A DNA stretch of 64,000 nt from JBBQNR01 sp963774075 (GTDB taxonomy: Bacteria > Actinomycetota > Thermoleophilia > Solirubrobacterales > JBBDJG01): the NCBI GenBank assembly GCA_963774075.1, contig CAVZDP010000009.1, positions 62,001 to 126,000 on the forward strand, written 5' to 3'. Positions 8,889-17,413 of this stretch are shown one piece after another; the first letter of the stretch is position 1; every line of letters starts with the position of its first letter. The notes under the pieces were generated by a model, which worked only from the letters and a program-made list of their open reading frames with translations, did not search any database and was not told the DNA's origin. The translations under genes and the position numbers were made by a program.

Positions 8889-9961
8889 CGCCGGCCCCTC
8901 TCGAGATCGCGCGCCAGGGAGGCGACCTTTCCGAAGATCGAGGCGCGCTCGCGAGCCCCGATCGCGCCGTCCCCGCCCCGGCGGCGCCGGTCGATGGTGG
9001 TAAGGGTGACGAGCATCCGCTCCGGCGAGTCCCATCCAGCCCATTGCGCGTCGCGGTACTCGGCGCTGTGCAGCAGCTCCCGGGCGACGTCGGCCGGCGA
9101 GCGCCCCGCTGCGAATCGCGGACGGGCCGCGGCGTCCAACCACGCGAGGTAGTCGCGCAGGAGCTCGACCTCGGCCTTCCCCGATACCGGCCCGTGGCCC
9201 GGGACCACGACTTTCGGATCGAGGTGGAGGATCCGTTCGAGCGCTTCGATCCAGTTGCGAGTGGGCCCTGCCCACATCACCGGCGCGACGCCGACGAACA
9301 GGATGTCGGCGGCGAATACGACTTTCACGTCGGGCACGTGAACGATCAGGTCTCCCGGCGTATGCGCGGGCCCGACCTCGATCAACTGCACGGCGCGCCC
9401 TCCCGCCTCCAGGTCCAGCTCGCCGCTGAACTCCCGCGTCGGCGGCGTCACGCGCACGTCGGAGAAGTCATATGGAGAGAGCATCCAGTCGATGTACTCA
9501 CCGAGCGGGCCGAGTGGCAGGCGCGGCAGCAACGGCACGGGAAGGCTGCCGACGATCGGCAGCGGCAGGCGCCCCAGCAGCCGGAGGCGCGGCGCAAGCG
9601 TCTTGAAGCGGCGAAGCGCGCCCGGCGATTCCTCGCGGATCACCCGGCCAGCGGCGGCTGTCGCAACGATGTCGGCTACGTCCACGAGCTGGTTCCCCCA
9701 CACGTGGTCGCCGTCGGAGTGGGTGTTGACGAGCCGCGTGATCGGGACCGCGACGCGAGCGGCGACGTCGTCGAGCATCCGCTGCGTCAAGACGGGGTCC
9801 CAGAGCGTGTCGATCAGGAGAGCCTCGCCCTCGCCGGCCACGACCCCGGCGTTGGACTCGCCCCACTCTCCGTTCGGCTGAAGCCAGGCGAACGTGCCGG
9901 GCGCGACCTCCTTCAGTCCGCCCTCGAAGCGCGCCGGCTTGCCCAGTAGCGACCGCTCCAC
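8885..9961 (-). CDS. MBL-fold metallo-hydrolase
   Basis: 358 aa. Metallo-beta-lactamase fold with the zinc motif in NTHSDGDHVWGN, a later GPAHTPGDLIVHVP His and AADILF Asp, and VVPGHGP. The family covers lactonases, glyoxalase II-like thioesterases and related hydrolases. Clustering with a FAH enzyme suggests a catabolic lactone or ester substrate, which is an inference. The GTG at 9961 is chosen because the conserved domain begins right after it; the longer reading frame up to 10126 would run into the divergent ferritin gene. It is coupled to the downstream FAH gene by a 4-base overlap. Confidence 0.82.
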   Translation of the reverse strand: MERSLLGKPARFEGGLKEVAPGTFAWLQPNGEWGESNAGVVAGEGEALLIDTLWDPVLTQRMLDDVAARVAVPITRLVNTHSDGDHVWGNQLVDVADIVATAAAGRVIREESPGALRRFKTLAPRLRLLGRLPLPIVGSLPVPLLPRLPLGPLGEYIDWMLSPYDFSDVRVTPPTREFSGELDLEAGGRAVQLIEVGPAHTPGDLIVHVPDVKVVFAADILFVGVAPVMWAGPTRNWIEALERILHLDPKVVVPGHGPVSGKAEVELLRDYLAWLDAAARPRFAAGRSPADVARELLHSAEYRDAQWAGWDSPERMLVTLTTIDRRRRGGDGAIGARERASIFGKVASLARDLERGRR

Positions 9962-10094
9962 CGGCGCGACCCTAGTCGGTTGGGGCCGAGCCCGCCACCC
10001 CTGGGAAATGTCTTCCGGTCCCACCACGTCGTGCCGGCCGCCGCCGGCGGGATAAGGTCCGTGCTCGGGCAACCGACGTGAAGGGGGCAGAGCC

Positions 10095-10625
10095 GTGCCG
10101 GCAGAGCAGTTCACAGAGGCGCTCAACGAGCAGATCGCAAACGAGTTCGCCGCGTCGCATCAGTACGTGGCCATCGCGGTGCACTACGAGGCCGAGACGT
10201 TCCCCCAGCTCGCCGGGTTCTTCTACGCCCAGGCGCGGGAGGAGCGCAACCACGCGCTGATGATGGCCAAGTACCTGCTCGATACGGACGCGCCGGTCAC
10301 ATTCCGCGAGATCCAGGCCCCTAAGACGGGCTTCGGCGACCACATCGCTCCCATCCAGCTTGCGCTGGAGCAGGAGCGGTCCGTGAGCCGCAGGATCAGC
10401 GAGATCTTCGAGCTGGCGCGCGACCAGCGCGACTACCTCAGCGAGCAGTTCATGCAGTGGTTCCTCAAGGAGCAGGTCGAGGAGGAGGCGACGATGAAGG
10501 AGTTACTCGACGTCGCGGAGCGCGTGCGCGAACTGCCGATGGAGCTGGAGTCCTACATCGCCCGCGAGCACCCAGGGGGCGAAGCGAAGGATCCGCAGGC
10601 GCCCCAGCCCGCGGGCGAGACCTAG
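10095..10625 (+). CDS. Ferritin (non-haem, FtnA-like)
   Basis: 176 aa iron-storage ferritin. Ferroxidase-centre ligands line up at the positions known for E. coli FtnA: Glu17, Glu50, His53, Glu94 and Gln127. It oxidises Fe(II) and stores it as mineral in a 24-mer cytoplasmic cage. The haem-binding Met of bacterioferritin is not evident. The GTG start is preceded by AAGGGGGCAG, a strong ribosome-binding site. A Pro/Gln-rich tail of about 15 residues follows the last helix. It is transcribed divergently from the MBL gene across a 133-base intergenic stretch. Confidence 0.93.
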   Translation: MPAEQFTEALNEQIANEFAASHQYVAIAVHYEAETFPQLAGFFYAQAREERNHALMMAKYLLDTDAPVTFREIQAPKTGFGDHIAPIQLALEQERSVSRRISEIFELARDQRDYLSEQFMQWFLKEQVEEEATMKELLDVAERVRELPMELESYIAREHPGGEAKDPQAPQPAGET

Positions 10626-10659
10626 CCCTCCCCGAGCTCGGCGCAGAGGATCGCTGCCG

Positions 10660-11250
10660 CTACGCGGCGGCCCGCGCGGCGCCGCCCGAGCCGAGGATCG
10701 CGGCCGCTGCCGACGTCAGGTCCTGCTCGAGCCTGTCGAGCACCGCCGCGGGCAAACGCCGTTCCTTCGACCGCGCCATCACGTCAGCGGCCAGCTCCAC
10801 GAGCTCCGGCCCGGCCTGGCGGAGCATCTCGGCCAGCGGATGACTGCGCTCGAGCCGCTCCGATGCCTCTCCGGTGGCCCGGGCAAGCTCAACCAGGGAG
10901 TGCGCCAAGGTCCGCAGGGCCGCCTCGTCGTCGCGTCCGGCTCCGTTCGAATGCGAAAGCGCGACCGCGACCGCGGCGTGGTAGGCCTTGATGGCGTGGT
11001 CGAGCTGCTCGCGCGCAGCGAACACCACGCTCGCCGATTCCTCCGGCACGGGCAGATGCACCGGCTGCGGCAGACTCACGGGGATGAGGCTTCGCCCGGG
11101 AACCAACGTTTCTTTCTCCACGCCGTTCGCGGTCGGGAAAGGCGGCGTGTGCCTGCGGCTTCTCAGCCTTGCCGTGACGGCGCCCATGACCCAGCCGCCC
11201 ACGTAGGCCACCGCGAGCAAGCCGAGGACGATGATCTGCTCCGTCGTCAA
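10660..11250 (-). CDS. Hypothetical single-pass membrane protein
   Basis: 196 aa, family not recognised. Residues 5-25 form one transmembrane helix followed by RLRSRRH, giving a cytoplasmic C-terminal part by the positive-inside rule. The rest is Ala/Leu/Glu-rich and predicted helical (about 75-185), possibly a helical bundle. It converges with ferritin (34 bases between stops) and is divergent from the secreted protein at 11457. Confidence 0.6.
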   Translation of the reverse strand: MTTEQIIVLGLLAVAYVGGWVMGAVTARLRSRRHTPPFPTANGVEKETLVPGRSLIPVSLPQPVHLPVPEESASVVFAAREQLDHAIKAYHAAVAVALSHSNGAGRDDEAALRTLAHSLVELARATGEASERLERSHPLAEMLRQAGPELVELAADVMARSKERRLPAAVLDRLEQDLTSAAAAILGSGGAARAAA

Positions 11251-11456
11251 TGCGATCTCCTGCCGGAGGGACGGATGCCGGTCCCCCTTCGGTCAAGCGT
11301 AGCCTGCACCCGTCAGCGGCGCGCGGCAATCGGGACTCGCCCACAAGTGATTCTTAGGAAGCCCTCAGTGGTTTCTCAGAGATCTCACAAGCTCGGGGTC
11401 GATGCTCTCGTTCGAGCCGGCCCGAGCGCCGGAAGCGAACCTGCAAGGAGAGTCGG

Positions 11457-12116
11457 ATGAGGTACTCGTGGAAGTGGATCTCCGCCGTATGCGCGCTGAT
11501 CGTCGGGATCGCGGCGACCGTGGCGGTGGCCGCGCCTTCGGGCGGCGGCGGTGGCGACCAGGGCGCCCAGACCAGAGCCGAGGTGAGGCTCGGCGGGCCT
11601 GGCCCCGGCGGTCACGAGCGCAACCTGTCGGCACTGGCCAAGGAGCTGGGAGTCTCGACCAGCGACCTGCGCAAGGCCATAGAGGCCGTTCGCGAAAAAC
11701 TCGGGCCGCGCGAGCGCCCGCCGGGCCCCGGCGCCAGGAAGTCGAGGGTGGAGGCCGAGAAGCGCTGCGAGGAGCTGACCGACGCGCTCGCCTCCGAGCT
11801 TGGCAAGGACGGGGACGACGTGAGGGCCGCGATCAAGTCCGTGATCAAAGCCGACATCGAGGCGGCCGTGAAAGCGGAGCGGTTGACCCGCGCCGAGGCG
11901 AACCGCATGCTCGAGCGGATCAACTCGGCTGATTGCCTGCCGCCGTTTCTGCACGGCCGGCACGGCGTGAAGTGCGCGGGCCCCGGCGGACCCGGGGAGC
12001 GTGGTGGACGTGGCGGAAGACTCGAATTCCATGGTCCGCCACCCGCTGACGGCAACGGCTCCAACGGCGCGGAGCTCCCGGCCCCGCCTCCCGTCGAGGG
12101 CGTGCCCTTGATCTGA
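11457..12116 (+). CDS. Secreted helical protein upstream of a two-component system
   Basis: 219 aa. A signal peptide spans residues 1-26 (basic start, hydrophobic core, AVA|AP). A charged helical region with two related segments follows: SALAKELGVSTSDLRKAIE at about 56-75 and ELTDALASELGKDGDDVRAAI at about 104-125, each resembling a short helix-turn repeat. The tail is Gly/Pro-rich with two Cys. AGGAGAG gives a good ribosome-binding site. Only about 30 bases separate it from the response regulator, so it may be co-expressed and could be a periplasmic modulator or a target of that system. The function is not recognised. Confidence 0.65.
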   Translation: MRYSWKWISAVCALIVGIAATVAVAAPSGGGGGDQGAQTRAEVRLGGPGPGGHERNLSALAKELGVSTSDLRKAIEAVREKLGPRERPPGPGARKSRVEAEKRCEELTDALASELGKDGDDVRAAIKSVIKADIEAAVKAERLTRAEANRMLERINSADCLPPFLHGRHGVKCAGPGGPGERGGRGGRLEFHGPPPADGNGSNGAELPAPPPVEGVPLI

Positions 12117-12145
12117 CCCTCGGATGCCGCAGTATTGGTCATGAG

Positions 12146-12829
12146 GTGAATGCCCGCGAACCGCTCGTTCTCGTCGTCGACGACGACGAGGCGATCCGCA
12201 CGGCCCTCGAACGCGCTCTGCGCCTCGAGGGCTTCGCGGTGGAGGTGGCGGATGGTGGCCGTCGGGCGCTAGAGCTCGCGGAGGAGCGCAGGCCGGGCGT
12301 GATCGTGCTGGACGTGGTGATGCCCGACCTGTCCGGCGTCAGCGTGGTCGCCCGGCTGCGCGAGCGCGGCATCGAGACGCCGATCTGCATCCTCTCTGCT
12401 CGCGACGAGACGCAGGACCGTGTGGCCGGGCTCGAGGCAGGCGCCGACGACTACGTGGTGAAGCCGTTCGAGCTCGAGGAGCTGGTCGCCCGCCTGCGCG
12501 CGCTCCTGCGGCGCGTCCCGGCGGTCGACGGCTCCCTCATCAAGGTTGGCGATGTGATGGTCGACCCGTCGCAGCGAAGCGTGCGGCGCGCCGGCAGAGC
12601 GGTGGAGCTGACGCGACGCGAATTTGACCTCTTGGAGGAGCTTGCTCGCCATCGCGGGGTCGTCATGAGCCGCGAGCAGCTGCTCGAGCGCGTGTGGGGA
12701 TACGACTTCGAGGTCGACGGGAACGTCGTCGACGTGTTCGTGGGTTACTTGAGGCGCAAGCTCGAGGCGCAGGGCGAGCCGCGCATCCTGCACACGGTAC
12801 GCGGCGTCGGCTTCGTGCTGCGGCCATGA
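12146..12829 (+). CDS. OmpR/PhoB-family response regulator (PrrA/MprA-like)
   Basis: 227 aa. The receiver domain at 1-120 has acidic pocket DDD at 12-14, phospho-acceptor Asp56 (VLDVVMPD), the ILSAR Ser and VKPF Lys. The C-terminal winged-helix domain at about 130-227 carries LTRREFDLLEELARHRGVVMSREQLLERVWGYD, typical of PrrA/MprA/TcrA regulators of actinobacteria. It is presumably phosphorylated by the downstream kinase; its ATGA overlap with that gene ties the two together. The start is GTG. Confidence 0.92.
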   Translation: MNAREPLVLVVDDDEAIRTALERALRLEGFAVEVADGGRRALELAEERRPGVIVLDVVMPDLSGVSVVARLRERGIETPICILSARDETQDRVAGLEAGADDYVVKPFELEELVARLRALLRRVPAVDGSLIKVGDVMVDPSQRSVRRAGRAVELTRREFDLLEELARHRGVVMSREQLLERVWGYDFEVDGNVVDVFVGYLRRKLEAQGEPRILHTVRGVGFVLRP

Positions 12830-14370
12830 GGCGCCCGCTCAGCATCAGGGCGAGGGTGACGATCGCGGCGACCGCGGCGGTTGCGCTCGTCCTGCTCGCG
12901 GCCGCGGTCCTCACCGTCGCCACGTTCGCCCAGCGCGAGCGCTCGAGCCTCGACCGCGAGCTGGAGAGCCGAGCGACCGGCCGCGCGGGCCGTGTGGCGC
13001 TGCGCGGGCCCGCATTGGTGCCCGGGCGCGAGTCGGAGGCGTTCCTGCCCGGCGGACACGACCCCGGCCGGCGGGGCCGGCGGGGACCGGGGGTCGGGAA
13101 ACCGGAGGAGATCGGGCCGGACGCCGGCGGACCAGCTGGGCTTGCGCCGCCCGGTCTCCTCGCCGAGAGCGGGACGTTCGTGCGGCTGTTCGGCGACGGC
13201 CAGGTGCTGCAGGCCGCGGGCGACGTGCCGCGGGACGGCTTCCCGGCGCCGCGAGAGCCGGGGTTCGACACGGTCGAGAGCGACGGACGCAGCTGGAGGA
13301 CCTACACGGTCGAGCCGGGCCCACCACCGTCGGAGGCGATCGCCGACGTCGTCCCGGAACGGATTCAGTTCGCAGCCGACCTCGAGCCGGTCGAGGAGCG
13401 CATCGCCGAGATGCGCACGCAGGTCGCGCTGATCTCCGGGCTCGGCATCGCGCTCGCGGCGGTGCTGGCAAGCCTGCTCTCCGGCGTGGCGCTCGGGCCG
13501 CTGTCGCGCCTTCGCCGTTCGGTCGCCGGAATCAGCGGGACCCGCGACCTCTCGCGCAGGCTGCCCGGCGGCGATGCCGCCGAGGAGGTCGACGAGCTGG
13601 CCGACAGCGTCAACGCGATGCTCACGCGACTCGAGCGCTCTACGGGCGAGACCGAAGGCGCGCTCGAGGCGACGCGCCGCTTCGCCGCCGACGTGGGCCA
13701 CGAGCTGCGCACTCCGCTCACGTCCATCCGCGCCAACATGGACGCGCTGCGCCGCAATCCCTCGATGCCGGAGGCTCAGCGGCGGGCGATCCTGGAGGAG
13801 ACGGCCAGCGAGCAGCAGAGCCTGGTCACGCTGCTCGATGCACTCCAGGCGCTCGCGCGAGGCGACGCGGGGGCGGCGCTACCGCGGGAGTCGCTCGACT
13901 TCGCCGAGGTCGTGGACGCGGTCGTAGTGGGCGCGCGGCGCCGGCACCCAGGCGCGAGCGTGGAGCTCGACGCGGCCGACGAGCGCCATCAGGTAACGGG
14001 CTGGCCCGACGGCCTGCGGCTGCTGGTCGAGAACCTCGTCGAGAACGCGCTCCGGCACGGCGGCAGGCGCGTGCGAGTTGGGATTCGCCGGCAGGATGAC
14101 GGCCGGAGCCTCCTCCTGGTGGTCGAGGACGACGGGCCGGGCATCATGGACGACGAGCGCGAGCGGATCTTCGAACGCTTCGCCCGCGGCGCCGGCACGA
14201 TGGCGCCCGGCTCGGGCCTCGGCCTGGCGCTGGTCGCCCAGCAGGCGGCTCTGCACGGGGGGGAGGTCGAGGTCGGCAGCTCGGCGGAGCTGGGCGGCGC
14301 GCGCTTCAGCGTACGCCTGCCGGCGCAACCGGGAGGAAGTCCCTACTCGGAACGGCTGAGCGCTAGTTGA
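12826..14370 (+). CDS. Sensor histidine kinase (partner of the 12146 regulator)
   Basis: 514 aa. TM1 at about residues 10-33, a roughly 170-residue extracytoplasmic loop rich in Gly/Pro, and TM2 at about 203-225. A HAMP domain follows (LGPLSRLRR...RRLPGG), then HisKA with phospho-His292 in FAADVGHELRTPLTSI. The HATPase domain has N-box NLVENALRHGG, G1 DDGPGI, F-box FERF and G2 GSGLGLALV. This is an actinobacterial PrrB/TcrY-type architecture. The start ATG overlaps the regulator stop. The last eight bases overlap the 3' end of the convergent PAS kinase. Confidence 0.92.
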   Translation: MRRPLSIRARVTIAATAAVALVLLAAAVLTVATFAQRERSSLDRELESRATGRAGRVALRGPALVPGRESEAFLPGGHDPGRRGRRGPGVGKPEEIGPDAGGPAGLAPPGLLAESGTFVRLFGDGQVLQAAGDVPRDGFPAPREPGFDTVESDGRSWRTYTVEPGPPPSEAIADVVPERIQFAADLEPVEERIAEMRTQVALISGLGIALAAVLASLLSGVALGPLSRLRRSVAGISGTRDLSRRLPGGDAAEEVDELADSVNAMLTRLERSTGETEGALEATRRFAADVGHELRTPLTSIRANMDALRRNPSMPEAQRRAILEETASEQQSLVTLLDALQALARGDAGAALPRESLDFAEVVDAVVVGARRRHPGASVELDAADERHQVTGWPDGLRLLVENLVENALRHGGRRVRVGIRRQDDGRSLLLVVEDDGPGIMDDERERIFERFARGAGTMAPGSGLGLALVAQQAALHGGEVEVGSSAELGGARFSVRLPAQPGGSPYSERLSAS

Positions 14371-16309
14371 CCGCGGTGGCCTTGCGGGCGGCCGTGTCGC
14401 CGGCGTCGATAGCGTCGGACGGAGCCGGTCCGGTGGGCTGGCGGTCGGGGATGGTGAAGCGGAAGCTGCTGCCGCCGCCCGGACCCGGCTCGACCCAGAT
14501 CCTGCCGCCGTGGCGCGTGACGATCTTGCGACAGATGGTCAGCCCGATCCCGGTCCCGCCGTACTCCTCCTTGCGGTGCAGGCGGCGGAACATGTCGAAG
14601 ATGCGGAGGCGGTGCTCGGGCTTGATCCCGATGCCGTTGTCGGTGATTGAGAAGCACCATGCCCTCGAGCGGCGCTCCGCCGACACGCGCACACGTGGCG
14701 ACTCGTCGCCGACGAACTTGACCGCGTTGGAGATCAGGTTCTGGAACACCTCGCTGATCTGCTGAGCGTCGGCGGCCAGGGTTGGCAGCGGATCCACCGT
14801 CACCTCCGCGCCGGCGTCGTCGAGCTGTGCCTTGAGCGCACGCAACGCCTGCTCCACGGGCTGTGTCACGTCGACCGGAAGCGGTGCGTGATCGGCGCTG
14901 CCGAGCGTCGAGTACGCGCGCAGCGCGTTGACGAGCGACTGCATGCGCGTCGCTCCCTCGACGGCATAGCCGATGAACTCGTCGGCGTCTTCGTCGAGCT
15001 GCCCTCGATAGCGGTGGTCCAGGAGCTGCACGTAGCGGGCGACGGTCCTCAGAGGCTCCGAGAGGTCGTGCGAGGCGACGTGCGCGAACTGCGCGAGCTC
15101 CTTGTTGGAGCGCTTGAGCTCGGCGGTCTGGCGCTCGAGGCCGGCCTTCACCCGCGCCAGCTCCTCGGCTCGCCTGCGCTCGCTGATGTCGTGGAGAAAC
15201 GCGTTGAAGACGTAGCCGACCTTGGTACGCAGCGCCGACATGGCCACCTCGATCGGAAACTCGTGCCCGTTGCGGTGGACTGCCGTCAGCTCCATGCGAC
15301 GCCCGAGGAAGGGTCCTTCGCCGGTGGCGAGGAATCGGCGCATCCCATCGAGGTGCTGAGCGCGAAAGCGCTCGGGCATTATCAGGTCCTGGACAGGCCG
15401 CCCGATCGCCTGCTCGCGTGACCAGCCGAAGGTCGCCTGCGCCTGCTGGTTCCAGCCGGTGATGATGCTGTCGGAGTTGACGGAGATGAACGCGTCTTGG
15501 GCCGTGTCGACGACCTTGCGGAACTGCTCGCGGTTCTCGCGCACCTGCTGCTCGGCTCGGATGCGAGCGGTGATGTCAGTGGAGATGCAGCACACCGCGT
15601 ACGGGTCGCCGAGAGGGTCGAAGAGGGGGAACTTGACCGAGAAGTAGGTGTGCGGGCCGTCCCTCTGCGGCGCGATCTCCTCCACCTCGACGGGCTCTCC
15701 CAACTTCAGGACCTTGCGGTCGGTGGCGCGGAAAGCGTCGGCCGAGTACTTGGGGAAGAGGTCGTAGTCGGTCTTGCCGACGACGCCGCGCCGGTCGCCG
15801 TCGAAGAGGTCCTCGAACCGGCGGTTGACGAGCAGGTAGCGGCCGTCCGGCGACTTGAGGTGGATGATCGCCGTCGTGTTGTCCAGTATCGCCTGGAGCT
15901 GCCCCTTGCTCTTCTCGACCGACCGGTGTGCGCTTCGCAGCCGGTCGGAGAGGTGCCCGACCACCCCGCCGAGCAGCAGGAAGACGACGGCTCGCGTCGT
16001 CCAGGCGAGGACGTCGATCTCGAACCCCTCGATCCTGGTGTAAACGGCGAAGAGGGAAAAGGCGACGCCGGCAGAAAGGAGCCCCCCGCGGGCGCCGTAC
16101 TCCGCCGCCACGACCGTGATCGGCAGCGCGTACAGCAGCGAAGTCGGCTGGTTGAAGTCCTCGAGGACGAGGCGCCCGGCGAAGACACCCGCGAACAGCA
16201 GCAGGACCGAGGTGAGGATGAGCTGCTCGCGGCGCTCGGAGGGTGTTCTCAGGCCCAGCTTCGAGAGGATCGAAGCGCCGAGGCCCTCTCTGTCCGTGGC
16301 GGGCTCCAT
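14363..16309 (-). CDS. Membrane-anchored PAS-PAS histidine kinase
   Basis: 648 aa. The N-terminus contains about four transmembrane helices (residues 28-120) of MASE/DUF4118-like type. PAS1 is at about 135-250 and PAS2 at about 258-385. The HisKA domain carries phospho-His414 in FAHVASHDLSEPLRTV. The C-terminal HATPase has NLISNAVKF, DNGIGI and GGTGIGLTICRKI. The HDLSEPL type resembles bacteriophytochrome-like kinases that often work with single-domain regulators. No regulator is adjacent, so it is an orphan here. Its 3' end overlaps the other kinase by eight bases, tail to tail. Confidence 0.9.
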   Translation of the reverse strand: MEPATDREGLGASILSKLGLRTPSERREQLILTSVLLLFAGVFAGRLVLEDFNQPTSLLYALPITVVAAEYGARGGLLSAGVAFSLFAVYTRIEGFEIDVLAWTTRAVVFLLLGGVVGHLSDRLRSAHRSVEKSKGQLQAILDNTTAIIHLKSPDGRYLLVNRRFEDLFDGDRRGVVGKTDYDLFPKYSADAFRATDRKVLKLGEPVEVEEIAPQRDGPHTYFSVKFPLFDPLGDPYAVCCISTDITARIRAEQQVRENREQFRKVVDTAQDAFISVNSDSIITGWNQQAQATFGWSREQAIGRPVQDLIMPERFRAQHLDGMRRFLATGEGPFLGRRMELTAVHRNGHEFPIEVAMSALRTKVGYVFNAFLHDISERRRAEELARVKAGLERQTAELKRSNKELAQFAHVASHDLSEPLRTVARYVQLLDHRYRGQLDEDADEFIGYAVEGATRMQSLVNALRAYSTLGSADHAPLPVDVTQPVEQALRALKAQLDDAGAEVTVDPLPTLAADAQQISEVFQNLISNAVKFVGDESPRVRVSAERRSRAWCFSITDNGIGIKPEHRLRIFDMFRRLHRKEEYGGTGIGLTICRKIVTRHGGRIWVEPGPGGGSSFRFTIPDRQPTGPAPSDAIDAGDTAARKATAVN

Positions 16310-16421
16310 GTGACCTGTCGTTTGTTATCGGGCGCGCGGCGACGAGGCTTGAACCTCGACTCGCCCCTGCCCGCGGACGGCCGGTGGCTACACTTGACCC
16401 GGCCCTGAGCGGGGCAAGCGC

Positions 16422-16505
16422 GCGGGCGTGGTGAAATTGGTAGACACGCGGCGTTCAGGTCGCCGTGGGCGAAAGCCTGTGGGGGTTCGAGTCCCTCCGC
16501 CCGCA
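16422..16505 (+). tRNA. tRNA-Leu(CAG)
   Basis: An 84-base cloverleaf. The acceptor stem is GCGGGCG pairing with CGCCCGC, with discriminator A at 16505. The anticodon stem CGGCG/CGCCG encloses loop TTCAGGT, giving anticodon CAG at 16456-16458. A class II variable arm (TGGGCGAAAGCCTGT) and a T-loop GGTTCGAGTCC are present. CCA is not encoded. It decodes CUG, an abundant Leu codon in this GC-rich genome. Confidence 0.95.
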
Positions 16506-16546
16506 CCTCGAGCCTCTAGAATCGGTCCTCGCGTAGCTGTTTGAAT

Positions 16547-16621
16547 GGCCCGTTCGTCTAGCCTGGCCTAGGACGCCGCCCTCTCACGGCGGAAACAGGG
16601 GTTCGAATCCCCTACGGGCTA
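16547..16621 (+). tRNA. tRNA-Glu(CTC)
   Basis: A 75-base tRNA. Acceptor GGCCCGT pairs with ACGGGCT (the first pair is a G-U wobble). Anticodon stem CCGCC/GGCGG has loop CTCTCAC, giving anticodon CTC at 16583-16585. The T-arm is AGGGGTTCGAATCCCCT. CCA is not encoded. It lies 41 bases after tRNA-Leu, probably in the same transcript. Confidence 0.95.
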
Positions 16622-16679
16622 CTGCGGGCCATGGCCTTCGTCACGCACGCCGCCGGCCTCCCGCGCGCCGAGCCATTCC

Positions 16680-17063
16680 ATGACCACTCCGACTCCCCTC
16701 GTCACCGGCACCGATTTCATCACCGTTGCGACTGAGAACTTCGACGCCGCGGCGGAGTTCTACGAGAGCGTGCTGGGTCTGCCGTTGTCCAAACGGTGGG
16801 GCCAAATGCCCGCAGGCGAGTTCGAGACCGGCAACCTCACGATCGCGGTGATGGAATCCAAGGCGTTCGGCATCGAGTTCCGAGCCAACAACCATCCGAT
16901 CGAGCTGCGCGTCGACGACGTCGAGGCCGCTCGCGTGGAGCTCGAGTCACGCGGCGTCGCGTTCAGGGGAGACACGATCGACTCTGGCGTCTGCCACCAG
17001 GCGTTCTTCGAGGATCCGGATGGCAACGCGCTTGCGATCCACCACCGCTACGCGCCAGGCTAG
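16680..17063 (+). CDS. VOC (glyoxalase/bleomycin-resistance fold) protein
   Basis: 127 aa, one vicinal-oxygen-chelate domain of two beta-alpha-beta-beta-beta modules. TDFITVATENFDAAAEFYESVLGLP is the typical first module, and AFFEDPDGNALAIHHRY is the typical C-terminal strand with the metal-ligand Glu/His region. The substrate is unknown. It starts at ATG 58 bases after tRNA-Glu. The next gene downstream is separated by the riboswitch region, so it is not part of the B12 operon. Confidence 0.82.
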   Translation: MTTPTPLVTGTDFITVATENFDAAAEFYESVLGLPLSKRWGQMPAGEFETGNLTIAVMESKAFGIEFRANNHPIELRVDDVEAARVELESRGVAFRGDTIDSGVCHQAFFEDPDGNALAIHHRYAPG

Positions 17064-17194
17064 TAGCACAGCTGCCCGTGCGCTGGCGCTAGACGAGAGC
17101 CCCCTCTACCGGAGCCGGCTCCAGCAGTAGACTCCCACCCGTTCAAGGTCGGTGGTCCCCAATAGGGGACGAGGCGCCGAGCCGGGTCGCGCAA

Positions 17195-17375
17195 GCGGGT
17201 GCGGTTGGGGCCTCGAAAAGGGAAGTCCGGTGCAAGACCGGCGCGGTCCCGCCACTGTGACCGGGAGCGTCCGCCGCACTCGGCGCACTCACCGAGCGCG
17301 GTCGAAGCCACTGGGAAGCCTCGCTTCCCGGGAAGGCGCGGCGGAAGACCCGGAAGCCAGGAGACCTGCCTCCGG
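17195..17375 (+). promoter_or_regulatory. Cobalamin (B12) riboswitch
   Basis: A leader RNA with the conserved blocks of the cobalamin aptamer: GGGAAGTCCGGTGCAAG followed by CCGGCGCGGTCCCGCCACTG and TGACCGGGAG, then CCACTGGGAAG. The B12-box-like AAGCCAGGAGACCTGCC lies at 17354-17370. It ends about 40 bases before the ATG at 17414. The AAGGGAAAGG just before that ATG could be the sequestered ribosome-binding site. By analogy with known switches, it should repress the downstream transport operon when adenosylcobalamin or another cobalamin is abundant. The stretch 17064-17194 between the VOC stop and the aptamer has no gene; it presumably holds the promoter and contains a small CCCC-AATA-GGGG hairpin near 17158-17169. 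Confidence 0.95.
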
Positions 17376-17413
17376 CCAAGGCCGTGCAAACCCTCGAGGA
17401 AGGGAAAGGCTCC

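Noticed and set aside
7887..9275. A 462-residue version of the FAH-family gene
   Set aside because: Its first 129 residues overlap the MBL gene and are a shadow; homology begins at KLVTFERG.
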